A DNA stretch of 7,018 bases from JANRIC01 sp033765345 (GTDB taxonomy: Bacteria; Bacteroidota; Bacteroidia; Cytophagales; Microscillaceae), in the NCBI GenBank assembly GCA_033765345.1, contig JANRIC010000060.1, positions 1 through 7,018 on the forward strand, given 5' to 3'. The notes beneath the pieces were generated by a model, which was given only the letters and a program-made list of their open reading frames with translations, did no database searches and had not been told where the DNA came from. Below, one piece after another: positions 1 through 6,907 of the stretch (the stretch's first letter is position 1; each line of letters begins with the position of its first letter). Made by a program: the position numbers and the translations under genes.

Positions 1-50
1 GAAACAATATTTCCTAACTCGTCTTGGATTGTCATAATTACTTTTTTCAT
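1..50 (-). CDS. 5' end of an unidentified gene (truncated by the window edge)
   Basis: Reading leftwards from an ATG at 50-48, sixteen complete codons run open to the edge and give MKKVIMTIQDELGNIV. The start is supported by its Lys-Lys beginning, by the AT-rich leader typical of Bacteroidota, and by a promoter-like sequence ending about 28 bases upstream (78-109). A second in-frame ATG (residue 6, at 35-33) is a possible alternative start. There is no signal peptide in the visible part, so a cytoplasmic protein is more likely. The product cannot be named from so few residues. It lies on the same strand as the macroglobulin gene and 171 bases downstream of it, but the hairpin between them argues against obligatory co-transcription. 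Confidence 0.5.
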   Translation of the reverse strand, partial: MKKVIMTIQDELGNIV

Positions 51-77
51 CGTTTGTCTTTAATTTTAAACTTTGAC

Positions 78-109
78 GAAATTTACGCATCTAATTATAA
101 ATTTGCAAA
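78..109 (-). promoter_or_regulatory. Probable Bacteroidota-type promoter for the gene at 1-50
   Basis: On the minus strand TTTG (109-106) is followed after exactly 20 bases by TAAATTTC (85-78). This matches the Bacteroidota primary sigma factor consensus TTTG at -33 and TAnnTTTG at -7 in all but the final base. Transcription would start near 70-73, leaving a leader of about 20 bases before the ATG at 50. Placement and spacing are seen directly; promoter activity is inferred. In DNA this AT-rich, chance matches are fairly common. Confidence 0.45.
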
Positions 110-155
110 ATTTTAAACTTATACTAAAATTTTACAGGAACCTTTAATATAAATT

Positions 156-205
156 TTCACCCGGAAATGCTAAACCGCCATATTTTCTTTGCACCTCCGG
201 GTGAA
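156..205 (-). terminator. Long hairpin just after the macroglobulin stop codon (probable terminator or 3' end)
   Basis: A perfect 10-base inverted repeat, TTCACCCGGA / TCCGGGTGAA, encloses 30 bases and begins 16 bases beyond the TAA stop at 224-222. In the minus-strand RNA the stem continues inward: GG faces UU (two G-U wobble pairs), then UGCAAA pairs with UUUAGCA with one bulged A. This makes about 18 pairs closed by a 13-base loop. On the plus strand the same two positions would be C opposite A and would not pair, so the structure favours minus-strand RNA, the message of the macroglobulin gene. The sequence after the stem is AT-rich (AATTTATATT) but lacks a clean U run. It may therefore be an atypical intrinsic terminator or a structure that protects the 3' end. 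Confidence 0.55.
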
Positions 206-221
206 TTAAATATATTCTTTT

Positions 222-3200
222 TTATTCTACTTTTACAACCTTCATTTCATTTCTTCCATAAAAAATAGGAAAATACATTTGCTCGACCTTAGCAGGATTA
301 AGCGTATATTTACCTGAATAACGGGCTAACAAAGGGATCACAAAGGTGTATTTGCCCACTTCTAAACGATCACAAAAAATGGCGGTTTGGTGTTGGAAAT
401 ACTCTCGGTAAACTTCCCGATGTGCATAACTTTTGGGTTTAGCAGCATACGTACAACCCGCCGGAATAGGAACCTCAAGATGGACATAATCCGCGGCTTT
501 TTTGATATCTACCTCGACAAAAAGCCGAATGGGTTTGCCTTTTTGAAGATGGCTTATACTGTCCTCAAAATATGTTCGAACGCCGAAATCCTTCTCCACT
601 TTTTCCGGTTCTGCATTCCAAGACTGTCGGTAAAGTCCCAAATACACCGGATAAGTGCCTGTTTTTTGTATTTGTAGGTTTTGCCTTGCTTCCAGCTCTA
701 CTTCAAAAGGAAATTCGATAACTTCACGATTCAGTGCACCCGACAACTGCAACCTAGGAGCGGTAATGCTTTTGTCTGCAGCCAACAAATCCGGTAATAA
801 TGCCTCTACAATCAATGAACTCAAATAAGTGTTCTGCCAATAGCCTCGTTGCCTCTTCTCGATGAAGTAATTGCGAGTTTTGAGCAATTCCTCAGTAGAG
901 GACGGGCTTTTTTGCAAAATACGATAAACTAAAAGTGTGGTATACAGTGTGTTATCACAAGGATGATACCCTTCTTTGCCCCAATAATAGTTGCCAAGCA
1001 AGGTAGTTTGGCGGTATTTGTTGAGGGTATCTAGGGTATAAGGTATGCCGAGTTTTTGCTTCAATGCGATAAGGTGGAGCTTGTCGTTCAGGTGTCCATG
1101 GCGAAAACTCGTGTCTTGCTCAATCTCCTGGATAAATTCTGTAAAATTCACTTTAGAATTCAAATCAGACAACAACCAAAGGCTGCTGATTCTTTGAGAG
1201 GGTTTCTGAAGATCAAGATCATTTTTGAAATAATTCGTCAATCGGTATTCATCAAACTGAACGCTAAATCCTGCTTTTCTGGCTTCGGTCAGTGCTTGTG
1301 CAACGTGCTGACTAATCCATTTTTCAGTGGGGCTTTCCGTCCACCAGCCCCAAGTTCCATCGGATTTCTGGGCTTTCTCCAATTTGCGAATCAATGTGCG
1401 TATTTCCTGATTATAGGTGAATTTTCTTCCGAGCTGCTCGTCGATTTTCTTTTGGGCCAAAAGACATTTCACTTTTGAGGCAATTTGTTCATTGCACAAA
1501 TGTCGATAACCTCGTACATAGCGAATCTCATCCTGGAGAATATCCAATTCATTCGCCAGAGCGGTGATTTTGAGTTTATCATTACCTTGATAGCCTAGAA
1601 TACTCAAGGTAGTGTCTCCTTGTAGGGCAAAAAAATCACCTTCGCTCTCGAGGCTTCCTTTTTTCAAAATTGGGATTTTACGCTGTTCCCCGTCTGTATA
1701 ACCATCCGATTTACGGAGAAAATATTTGACCTCTAGGCTGTCTTGAACAGGGGTTTGCAATCGCAGGCTATCAATTTGAGCACTCACTATTCGATTTTTT
1801 CTTTGAAATTGCTTTGTGCCGTTGACCTCAAAAAAAGTCTCTACTTCTACGGTATCCCGAAGGTGATTCAGTACCTTGCCGATTACTTCGGCTTCATCGC
1901 CTTCTACCAAAAACCGGGGCAAGGCCAAAGCCCCAGAAAGGTCTTTATAGGCATTGATTTTACTTTCTGAGACACCTGTTAGCTTACGACGGCCACTTGC
2001 CAGTACAATTCCGCGCCATTGAGTGACGTCATCTGGGAAGGTCGCCTCAAAAGAAACCTTGCCCTCACGATCAGTTTTCAGACGAGGTTTCCAATAAGCA
2101 TAATCCTTAAAATTGTTACGCAAAGAGCCTTCCTGAATGACGAGCAGATCGTTTTCTTGAGCTTGTTGGACAGCCTGTTTGGGTCCAGATGCCGTAGGAT
2201 TGGTCTCATCTGCTTTTGAAGGCAAAATTTTTGAAGCCTGAGTAACTGCTACACCCGCTACACGGCCTTGGAGTGCATTGTTTGCCGATACAGTGCTTAT
2301 AGAACCGGTTACACTTCTTTTTTCATTTATCGAGTATCCAACTACTACCAATTCACCTAATTGTTGTACAGAGTTATCAAGTTGTACCTGATGATAAGAC
2401 TCAAAAGAAGTATTAATTTCTTTAGATTCAAAACCTACGCTTGAGAAAACTAAAACAGCACCGGGAGGCCCACTAATCTCATATCTGCCTTCCCTATCTG
2501 TTACAGTTCCCACCACAGTTCCTTTTATAACCACATTGATGCCTGGAATGCCACTTCCAGTTTCATCCAATACCTGTCCAACCAATCTTCTATTAAAACC
2601 TGTTGGAATGGGATAAGATTGATTCTGATTGTAGAGTTTTTTGATTTCCAGTGCTTCCTGATCTTTAAGGTTTTCGCTGTAAGTCTGCTTAAGAATGATT
2701 TCAAGGACTTTTCGGCTGAATGTATCCGCAGGCATAAACCTTCCAACGGTAACCCGAAGGTAATTCAGCCCATTGGCTTGGATTTGCACAGAATCTATTA
2801 CAAAATAAGAAGCGTCACTCATCAACAAAAACAATTGGTAAAGGTCTGGTGCCAACTGATTAAACTTGGGTTCACCCCCAGGATTAATCCGAATAAAATC
2901 TGAAATATCAGATTTAAACAGCAACAAATTTCTGAGGAAAATAGGTTTTGTGAAAATAGAATCCGCAGCCTGAAAATCTATCAATAAACGCCCAAAACCA
3001 GCTTGGGTAAATTGGGGTAAGTTATATTTTGCTTTTTTGTATTCTTTTTCGTGCTGATTTTGCACCCAAAGGCTATCCAGATATGCCTCTGTCAGTGCCC
3101 TGTCGGAGAGTTTAAGTTGAATGTTTTCTTCCCATGAATTCAGATTTTGATCAAGTATATGCTGAAAGGAGCACATTTTGAGTAATTCTTTTTTAAATTC

Positions 3201-5984
3201 ATAGGAAAACCCAGGCTCAAACTCGAGATCAGTCTCGAATCCGTCCTTTAGCACAAACTTCATTCCCCATTGGCGAAATGGTCCGGCGAGTTTACTACCT
3301 GTATTAGAATGAGGTCTAGACTTGTAAATAGTCGATCCTTGTTTATTTTCAGCGTTAATCCATTGTACCTGCGTGCCTTGTACGAGATAAGCCATTTTAT
3401 CTCCAAAATCATTTCTGACGGGCATTAGGCTAGCACTGAGGTCATTCATTTCCCATTTATCAAGTTTGTGTTCCTTCACCATAGTTTTCATCTGAGGGTG
3501 ATTTTTAAAAGGATCAACACTCAGAATGAGCTTTTGCCCAGAACGGAAATAAACGCTATCCAGCACAATCGTGTTGAATGCAGTACGTAAGCGAATGTGA
3601 TGATAACCGCTATCTGCCGCAAACGAATAAGGCATCAATACATTTGTTCCACTGAAATAAATCGGAAAATCATCCAGATAAATAATATGAACCGGTTCCA
3701 AACCTCTTGAACCCGTGACAAAAGGAGCAAACTGCGTCAAACTATCTTGTGTTGGCAGCTCGTAGAAAAAAACCCCTTGTTCAGGATACAAAAACTGATA
3801 AAAAGTGATGCTGTCCAATTGCATCTGGGTATTCCAGTATTGCCAATCGAGGTATCTTTTTTGGTTTTTGAAAGATCGCAGATTTTCTGTAAAATGATTA
3901 TAACGTACTCGATCTTTTCTTCTTTTTTCAAAATTAGGAGCTTGGGGAACGGCTGCCTCTTTAAATTTATGGGTAAAAGCATAAGCCGTCAAATCCACAT
4001 TAGGTACAGGCTTATCCTGATAATCTTTAACCGCAATGTCAATTTTAACCTTTTCTCCGGGATAGATTCTTTCGGGTTGGTTTACCAAGATGTTTAGTTG
4101 GCGAGTGTGGATCGGTATCACGTATTCATCTTCTTGTGGAAGCCCCGCCCAGATGTATTGCAGCGAAACGAAATACTTTTGTGCACTTTTATCCTGCTTT
4201 TGAAAGTTTAAAGAAGTATCATACCCTCTTTTAATCAGGCGATTTTTACGGTAAATGCCGTACCAAAAAGGTAAATTTTGGGGATTGTCGATTTGGATAA
4301 ATACCGAGTCGGCGGTGCGTTCTGAGAAGCATTGAATCTGAGCCGTACTTTCATCAGTTTGCAATACATCCTTTAAAGAATCTACCGCAATACGGTAAAA
4401 AGCAAAATGCGGATTGATTTTTTCAGCATAGGGGAGTTGTACCTTCTTAGAGTAGCTTTTATTATCCGAAGAATAGGCTGTTAAAATCCCAGTTTTGGGC
4501 AAATTCTGATTTTGACTTATATATGATGCTTGCAAAGTATCCCCTTTCAGCTCAAGCTTTAGATAGGTCTTTAAAGGAGAATAGCTGAAGTTCACCTTTT
4601 TGGTTTGTCTTTCCTGGCTACTATTGGTGAAGATAGCCTCGATTTCAAGCTCCAGATGTGCTTCAGGGAAAATACTGTCAGGAAGCAGTATTTTGGTTTC
4701 TCCCAAATCGTCGAGTTTTTGTTCGTACTTCCAAAGGGTATCCTTGACAAATACCCTGTTTTGCAGATATTCGTGTGAGTTCAAGACTCTAACCAAGATT
4801 TTAACCCTGGCATCCAGCAAATTGAGTTCATTGGCATCCTTGCCTTGCAGAAAAACCTCAACAGCTTCCATGGGATGGAAAAGTATTTGATCGGAAGCCA
4901 AGTGCATCGTGTAGGTGTTTTCTTCAAGCTCATAGTCTTCGTAATAAAAATGACCACTCAAATATGTTTTTTGATTGTCTTTATTATTCACATACAGATA
5001 ATATCGCTGGTCTATTTTTAAACCCAGGCTATCTGTCAGTACGAAAGTACCTTCATAAGCCCCCGGACGATAAGGGTTTAATGCCATCAGTTTTTTATGA
5101 GTTTTGTAAGCTTCTGCCAGGTTGACTTCTATGGGTTTGGACAGAGGTTTTCCTCTTTTTTTATTGATAAATGCCTTAAAACGAATCGTATCGCCGGGCT
5201 GGTATTTAGGCTGGTTAAACGCCAGATAACCTTTGAATCTACCAGATTTATATTTATCATTGGGTCTGAACCAACCTGCGATCTTCTGCATAAAATACGG
5301 TACCTGCCCATGTTTGATTCCCCCATAAATATCCCGAAATCCATTGTAAATCCAAAAAAAAGGCAAGAGTACATATTTAATAGGAGTGCGGAAGAGAATG
5401 GCGTTTTTGATGCGTTTGAATCGGGAATTTTTAAACTTCTTGTCAATCTGATGATAGCTTTGGAAACCCTGATAATCAATCGTTAATAAGCCTTCCTTAT
5501 TGCTTTTGGGCAGGCGATACGTGCCTGAACGTATATCAAAAGGGATTTTTTTGGAGTTAATGCGTACCTCGGCATCATTTACCGGATTTCCCAAAGAGTC
5601 AGTCAGGATAAAGCTCAGATCGCTTTTATTGTCCAAAAGTTTGAGTTCCAGGCGGCTGATACTTACCAGTTCATAGACCACTTCGTGCAGTTTGGTGTAT
5701 ACAAAAAGATAATGCCCTTGAGGGAGTTTTTTTCGGTAGACAGAATCCGTAGGAAACATATCAACCAACGAATGAAACAGAGTCGTATCCTGGTAAGGGA
5801 TGTTATCTTTGAAAATATTCCGAGCCTCCGCATTACTAATCTGATAGACAAATGTGTAATAACTCGTCTGGCGGCTTTGGCTCAAAGACTGTGCTACAGT
5901 TGGATGTATGGTGAAACAACCAAACAAGGCAGCAAAAAACACGGAAATCAAAAGATAAAACAAAGAGGGTAGATATTTGGTCAT
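222..5984 (-). CDS. Alpha-2-macroglobulin family protein with thioester motif and a SusC/RagA-like module
   Basis: Large exported protein of about 1920 residues, numbered here from the ATG at 5984. Family members are conformational traps that bind proteases, often covalently through an internal thioester. Visible order: signal peptide (about 1-31); N-terminal beta-domain (about 116-181); basic and hydrophobic loop (186-246); MG2 domain (from 252, GYLAFNQPKYQPGDTIRFKA); further macroglobulin-type beta-domains, one starting near 637 (PERIYPGEKVKIDI); CarboxypepD_reg-like domain (1134-1204); SusC-like signature (1208-1251); polar linker (1252-1281); A2M domain (1288 to about 1381); thioester domain (about 1481-1736) with CNEQ at 1497-1500 and DGTWGWW at 1542-1548; C-terminal receptor-type domain (about 1743-1920) with VPIPAGC at 1838-1844. 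The thioester residues are intact, so covalent trapping is plausible. The reading frame can extend nine codons upstream to a TTG at 6011, but ATG places Lys and the hydrophobic core as expected for a signal peptide. Cleavage could follow TVA at residue 31, or at Cys23 (LFGC, a non-canonical lipobox). No convincing promoter is visible; TATATTTC at 6100-6093 is a partial -7 match without a -33 partner. Family assignment is firm; target and anchoring are inferred. Confidence 0.93.
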   Translation of the reverse strand: MTKYLPSLFYLLISVFFAALFGCFTIHPTVAQSLSQSRQTSYYTFVYQISNAEARNIFKDNIPYQDTTLFHSLVDMFPTDSVYRKKLPQGHYLFVYTKLHEVVYELVSISRLELKLLDNKSDLSFILTDSLGNPVNDAEVRINSKKIPFDIRSGTYRLPKSNKEGLLTIDYQGFQSYHQIDKKFKNSRFKRIKNAILFRTPIKYVLLPFFWIYNGFRDIYGGIKHGQVPYFMQKIAGWFRPNDKYKSGRFKGYLAFNQPKYQPGDTIRFKAFINKKRGKPLSKPIEVNLAEAYKTHKKLMALNPYRPGAYEGTFVLTDSLGLKIDQRYYLYVNNKDNQKTYLSGHFYYEDYELEENTYTMHLASDQILFHPMEAVEVFLQGKDANELNLLDARVKILVRVLNSHEYLQNRVFVKDTLWKYEQKLDDLGETKILLPDSIFPEAHLELEIEAIFTNSSQERQTKKVNFSYSPLKTYLKLELKGDTLQASYISQNQNLPKTGILTAYSSDNKSYSKKVQLPYAEKINPHFAFYRIAVDSLKDVLQTDESTAQIQCFSERTADSVFIQIDNPQNLPFWYGIYRKNRLIKRGYDTSLNFQKQDKSAQKYFVSLQYIWAGLPQEDEYVIPIHTRQLNILVNQPERIYPGEKVKIDIAVKDYQDKPVPNVDLTAYAFTHKFKEAAVPQAPNFEKRRKDRVRYNHFTENLRSFKNQKRYLDWQYWNTQMQLDSITFYQFLYPEQGVFFYELPTQDSLTQFAPFVTGSRGLEPVHIIYLDDFPIYFSGTNVLMPYSFAADSGYHHIRLRTAFNTIVLDSVYFRSGQKLILSVDPFKNHPQMKTMVKEHKLDKWEMNDLSASLMPVRNDFGDKMAYLVQGTQVQWINAENKQGSTIYKSRPHSNTGSKLAGPFRQWGMKFVLKDGFETDLEFEPGFSYEFKKELLKMCSFQHILDQNLNSWEENIQLKLSDRALTEAYLDSLWVQNQHEKEYKKAKYNLPQFTQAGFGRLLIDFQAADSIFTKPIFLRNLLLFKSDISDFIRINPGGEPKFNQLAPDLYQLFLLMSDASYFVIDSVQIQANGLNYLRVTVGRFMPADTFSRKVLEIILKQTYSENLKDQEALEIKKLYNQNQSYPIPTGFNRRLVGQVLDETGSGIPGINVVIKGTVVGTVTDREGRYEISGPPGAVLVFSSVGFESKEINTSFESYHQVQLDNSVQQLGELVVVGYSINEKRSVTGSISTVSANNALQGRVAGVAVTQASKILPSKADETNPTASGPKQAVQQAQENDLLVIQEGSLRNNFKDYAYWKPRLKTDREGKVSFEATFPDDVTQWRGIVLASGRRKLTGVSESKINAYKDLSGALALPRFLVEGDEAEVIGKVLNHLRDTVEVETFFEVNGTKQFQRKNRIVSAQIDSLRLQTPVQDSLEVKYFLRKSDGYTDGEQRKIPILKKGSLESEGDFFALQGDTTLSILGYQGNDKLKITALANELDILQDEIRYVRGYRHLCNEQIASKVKCLLAQKKIDEQLGRKFTYNQEIRTLIRKLEKAQKSDGTWGWWTESPTEKWISQHVAQALTEARKAGFSVQFDEYRLTNYFKNDLDLQKPSQRISSLWLLSDLNSKVNFTEFIQEIEQDTSFRHGHLNDKLHLIALKQKLGIPYTLDTLNKYRQTTLLGNYYWGKEGYHPCDNTLYTTLLVYRILQKSPSSTEELLKTRNYFIEKRQRGYWQNTYLSSLIVEALLPDLLAADKSITAPRLQLSGALNREVIEFPFEVELEARQNLQIQKTGTYPVYLGLYRQSWNAEPEKVEKDFGVRTYFEDSISHLQKGKPIRLFVEVDIKKAADYVHLEVPIPAGCTYAAKPKSYAHREVYREYFQHQTAIFCDRLEVGKYTFVIPLLARYSGKYTLNPAKVEQMYFPIFYGRNEMKVVKVE
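2232..2585 (-). other. Module inside the macroglobulin gene: CarboxypepD_reg-like domain plus SusC/RagA plug beginning
   Basis: Residues 1134-1204 show the CarboxypepD_reg-like pattern: LVGQVLDETGSGIPGINV, then GTVTDREGRYEI, then VFSSVGFESKEI. This domain normally precedes the plug of SusC/RagA TonB-dependent receptors. Residues 1208-1251 continue as such a plug does, with LGELVVVGYSINEKRSVTGS and LQGRVAGVAVTQAS. The next expected receptor motifs (a Gly-rich IRIRG-like strand and a VIDG-like segment) are absent, and no outer-membrane barrel follows. The segment instead leads into a polar linker and the A2M domain. It is therefore a partial receptor signature embedded in another protein. Whether it binds TonB or serves only as a structural spacer cannot be told. 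Confidence 0.8.
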
Positions 5985-6011
5985 AGGCAAACTGTTTTGA
6001 GGTTTGAACAA

Positions 6012-6417
6012 ATTGTTAAGAAATTTTAAACAATACGCTATTATGGTATTTCAGGTAGTGGTTCGGCAGAAGAATTTTTGTTTTTTCAAGTTGAAATATA
6101 TCAAAAAAAAGAAACTTCGTTTATAATTCTTTTTGAAAGTTTGGCATTTACCCCAGCAAATAGGTATATCTAAAAAAAAATATTCTGAATAATTACGATC
6201 CCTCAAAAACGCACGCTTCTAAATTAAGAATCAGAGCTTGTGTAGTGTCGGCAGTTCGCCGACAGCTTAGTGACTTTATATTCTACAATTTTATGCTTAA
6301 TTTTACTACTGTGTATTACCCAACTCAGGAAATAAATACAAGGCTTAGGTGGATGGAGGTGTTGTATATAGGTCAGGCTGTAAAAACGATACGAATGAGG
6401 AATGGATAAAAGACAAA
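6012..6417. other. Divergent intergenic region, AT-rich, no gene seen
   Basis: About 400 bases separate the starts of the macroglobulin gene (leftwards) and the small membrane protein gene (rightwards), so promoters for both should lie here. No full TTTG-N19/20-TAnnTTTG match was found on either strand. Visible structure consists of two A-tracts, 6103-6110 and 6172-6180, each preceded by TATATC, and one GC-rich hairpin at 6246-6264. The part from 6349 to 6417 is an open extension of the small gene's frame from a GTG just after a TAG, but its composition does not look coding. No tRNA or recognisable RNA gene was seen. Confidence 0.6.
6246..6264. repeat. GC-rich perfect inverted repeat (7-base stem, 5-base loop)
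   Basis: TGTCGGC and GCCGACA flank the loop AGTTC. It is the only GC-rich stretch in an otherwise very AT-rich region. The pentamer AGCTT occurs on both sides (6235-6239 and 6264-6268), each followed closely by TAGTG, giving an imperfect flanking direct repeat. No U run follows on either strand, so it is not a textbook terminator. It could be an operator, a leader-RNA hairpin of the small gene, or a copy of a dispersed palindromic element. Confidence 0.5.
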
Positions 6418-6801
6418 ATGGAAAAATTTAAGGAGCATAAAATCTTTCTCTTAGATGCGGTTGGGGCACTTGTTTCGCTTGTGTTTTTATTCTTGTTATG
6501 CTCATTTGACGAATTCTTTGGTATGCCTAAGAGCGTGATCGTGATTTTTATTAGCATGGCACTCACTTTTTTTGTTTATTCAGCTTTCACATATTTGAGA
6601 AAACCCAAAAATTGGAGATTTCACCTAAAAATTCTTGCTGCATTAAATATGAGCTACTGCCTAATTACAATTTACTGTATCATTCAAAATTTAGACAGAC
6701 TAACACTATACGGACATATCTACTTTGTAACAGAAATTTTAGTGATACTCATACTATCCATGTATGAACTCCAACATGTAAGAATAACAAGCAAACACTA
6801 A
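6418..6801 (+). CDS. Small four-helix integral membrane protein of unknown function
   Basis: 127 residues from the ATG at 6418. Four hydrophobic segments are visible at about 9-30, 38-59, 70-90 and 98-115. Charge distribution favours both ends in the cytoplasm: the N-terminus carries KFKEHK, the loop between helices 2 and 3 is strongly basic (LRKPKNWRFHLK), and the C-terminus ends in HVRITSKH. The two outer loops are DEFFGMPKS and NLDRLTLYGH. There is no catalytic motif or recognised family signature. Cysteines occur at 28, 81 and 87, all in or near helices. The frame opens further upstream to a GTG at 6349, but that would add a polar stretch of 23 residues. The ATG has an A-rich leader (GGATAAAAGACAAA) and puts helix 1 close to the start, so it is preferred. 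It is transcribed away from the macroglobulin gene and appears to stand alone. A real gene is likely given the consistent helix pattern; its function is unknown. Confidence 0.75.
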   Translation: MEKFKEHKIFLLDAVGALVSLVFLFLLCSFDEFFGMPKSVIVIFISMALTFFVYSAFTYLRKPKNWRFHLKILAALNMSYCLITIYCIIQNLDRLTLYGHIYFVTEILVILILSMYELQHVRITSKH

Positions 6802-6889
6802 CATCGATCTTGGTACTACTGTACAGGATATCTACAAAAGCCGATGAATGAAGTGATTAAAACTTCCAAATATTAAAATATAACCGACT

Positions 6890-6907
6890 TTTCGCACCCT
6901 AGCGAAA
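6890..6907 (+). terminator. Weak hairpin downstream of the small membrane protein gene
   Basis: TTTCGC and GCGAAA form a six-pair stem around ACCCTA, 88 bases after the stop codon, followed by AT-rich TATTTATATG. The stem is short and the following sequence is only partly T-rich, so this is a tentative candidate for the transcript end. The rest of 6802-7018 is AT-rich with short direct repeats and no gene. Confidence 0.25.

Noticed and set aside
2232..2363. A TonB-dependent outer membrane receptor gene
   Set aside because: Only the first part of a plug-like signature is present. No complete plug or beta-barrel follows, and the frame continues into A2M and thioester domains.
387..5972. Several open frames of 60-140 codons on both strands inside the macroglobulin gene
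   Set aside because: They lie wholly within the long coding frame, show no coherent domain or membrane pattern, and are explained as shadows of it.
6093..6100. TATATTTC on the minus strand as the -7 box of the macroglobulin gene
   Set aside because: The last base differs from the consensus and no TTTG or TTG lies at the required distance upstream, so it is noted but not annotated.
6246..6264. Hairpin as an intrinsic terminator
   Set aside because: No U run follows on either strand, and both flanking genes run away from it.
6349..6417. GTG start that would lengthen the small membrane protein by 23 residues
   Set aside because: The extra stretch is polar, follows a TAG immediately, and has no support from a leader. 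The ATG at 6418 gives a normal membrane protein N-terminus.
6345..6566. Minus-strand open frame of 73 codons
   Set aside because: It overlaps the plus-strand membrane protein gene, is rich in Ser, Asn and Lys without domain features, and is best seen as its shadow.
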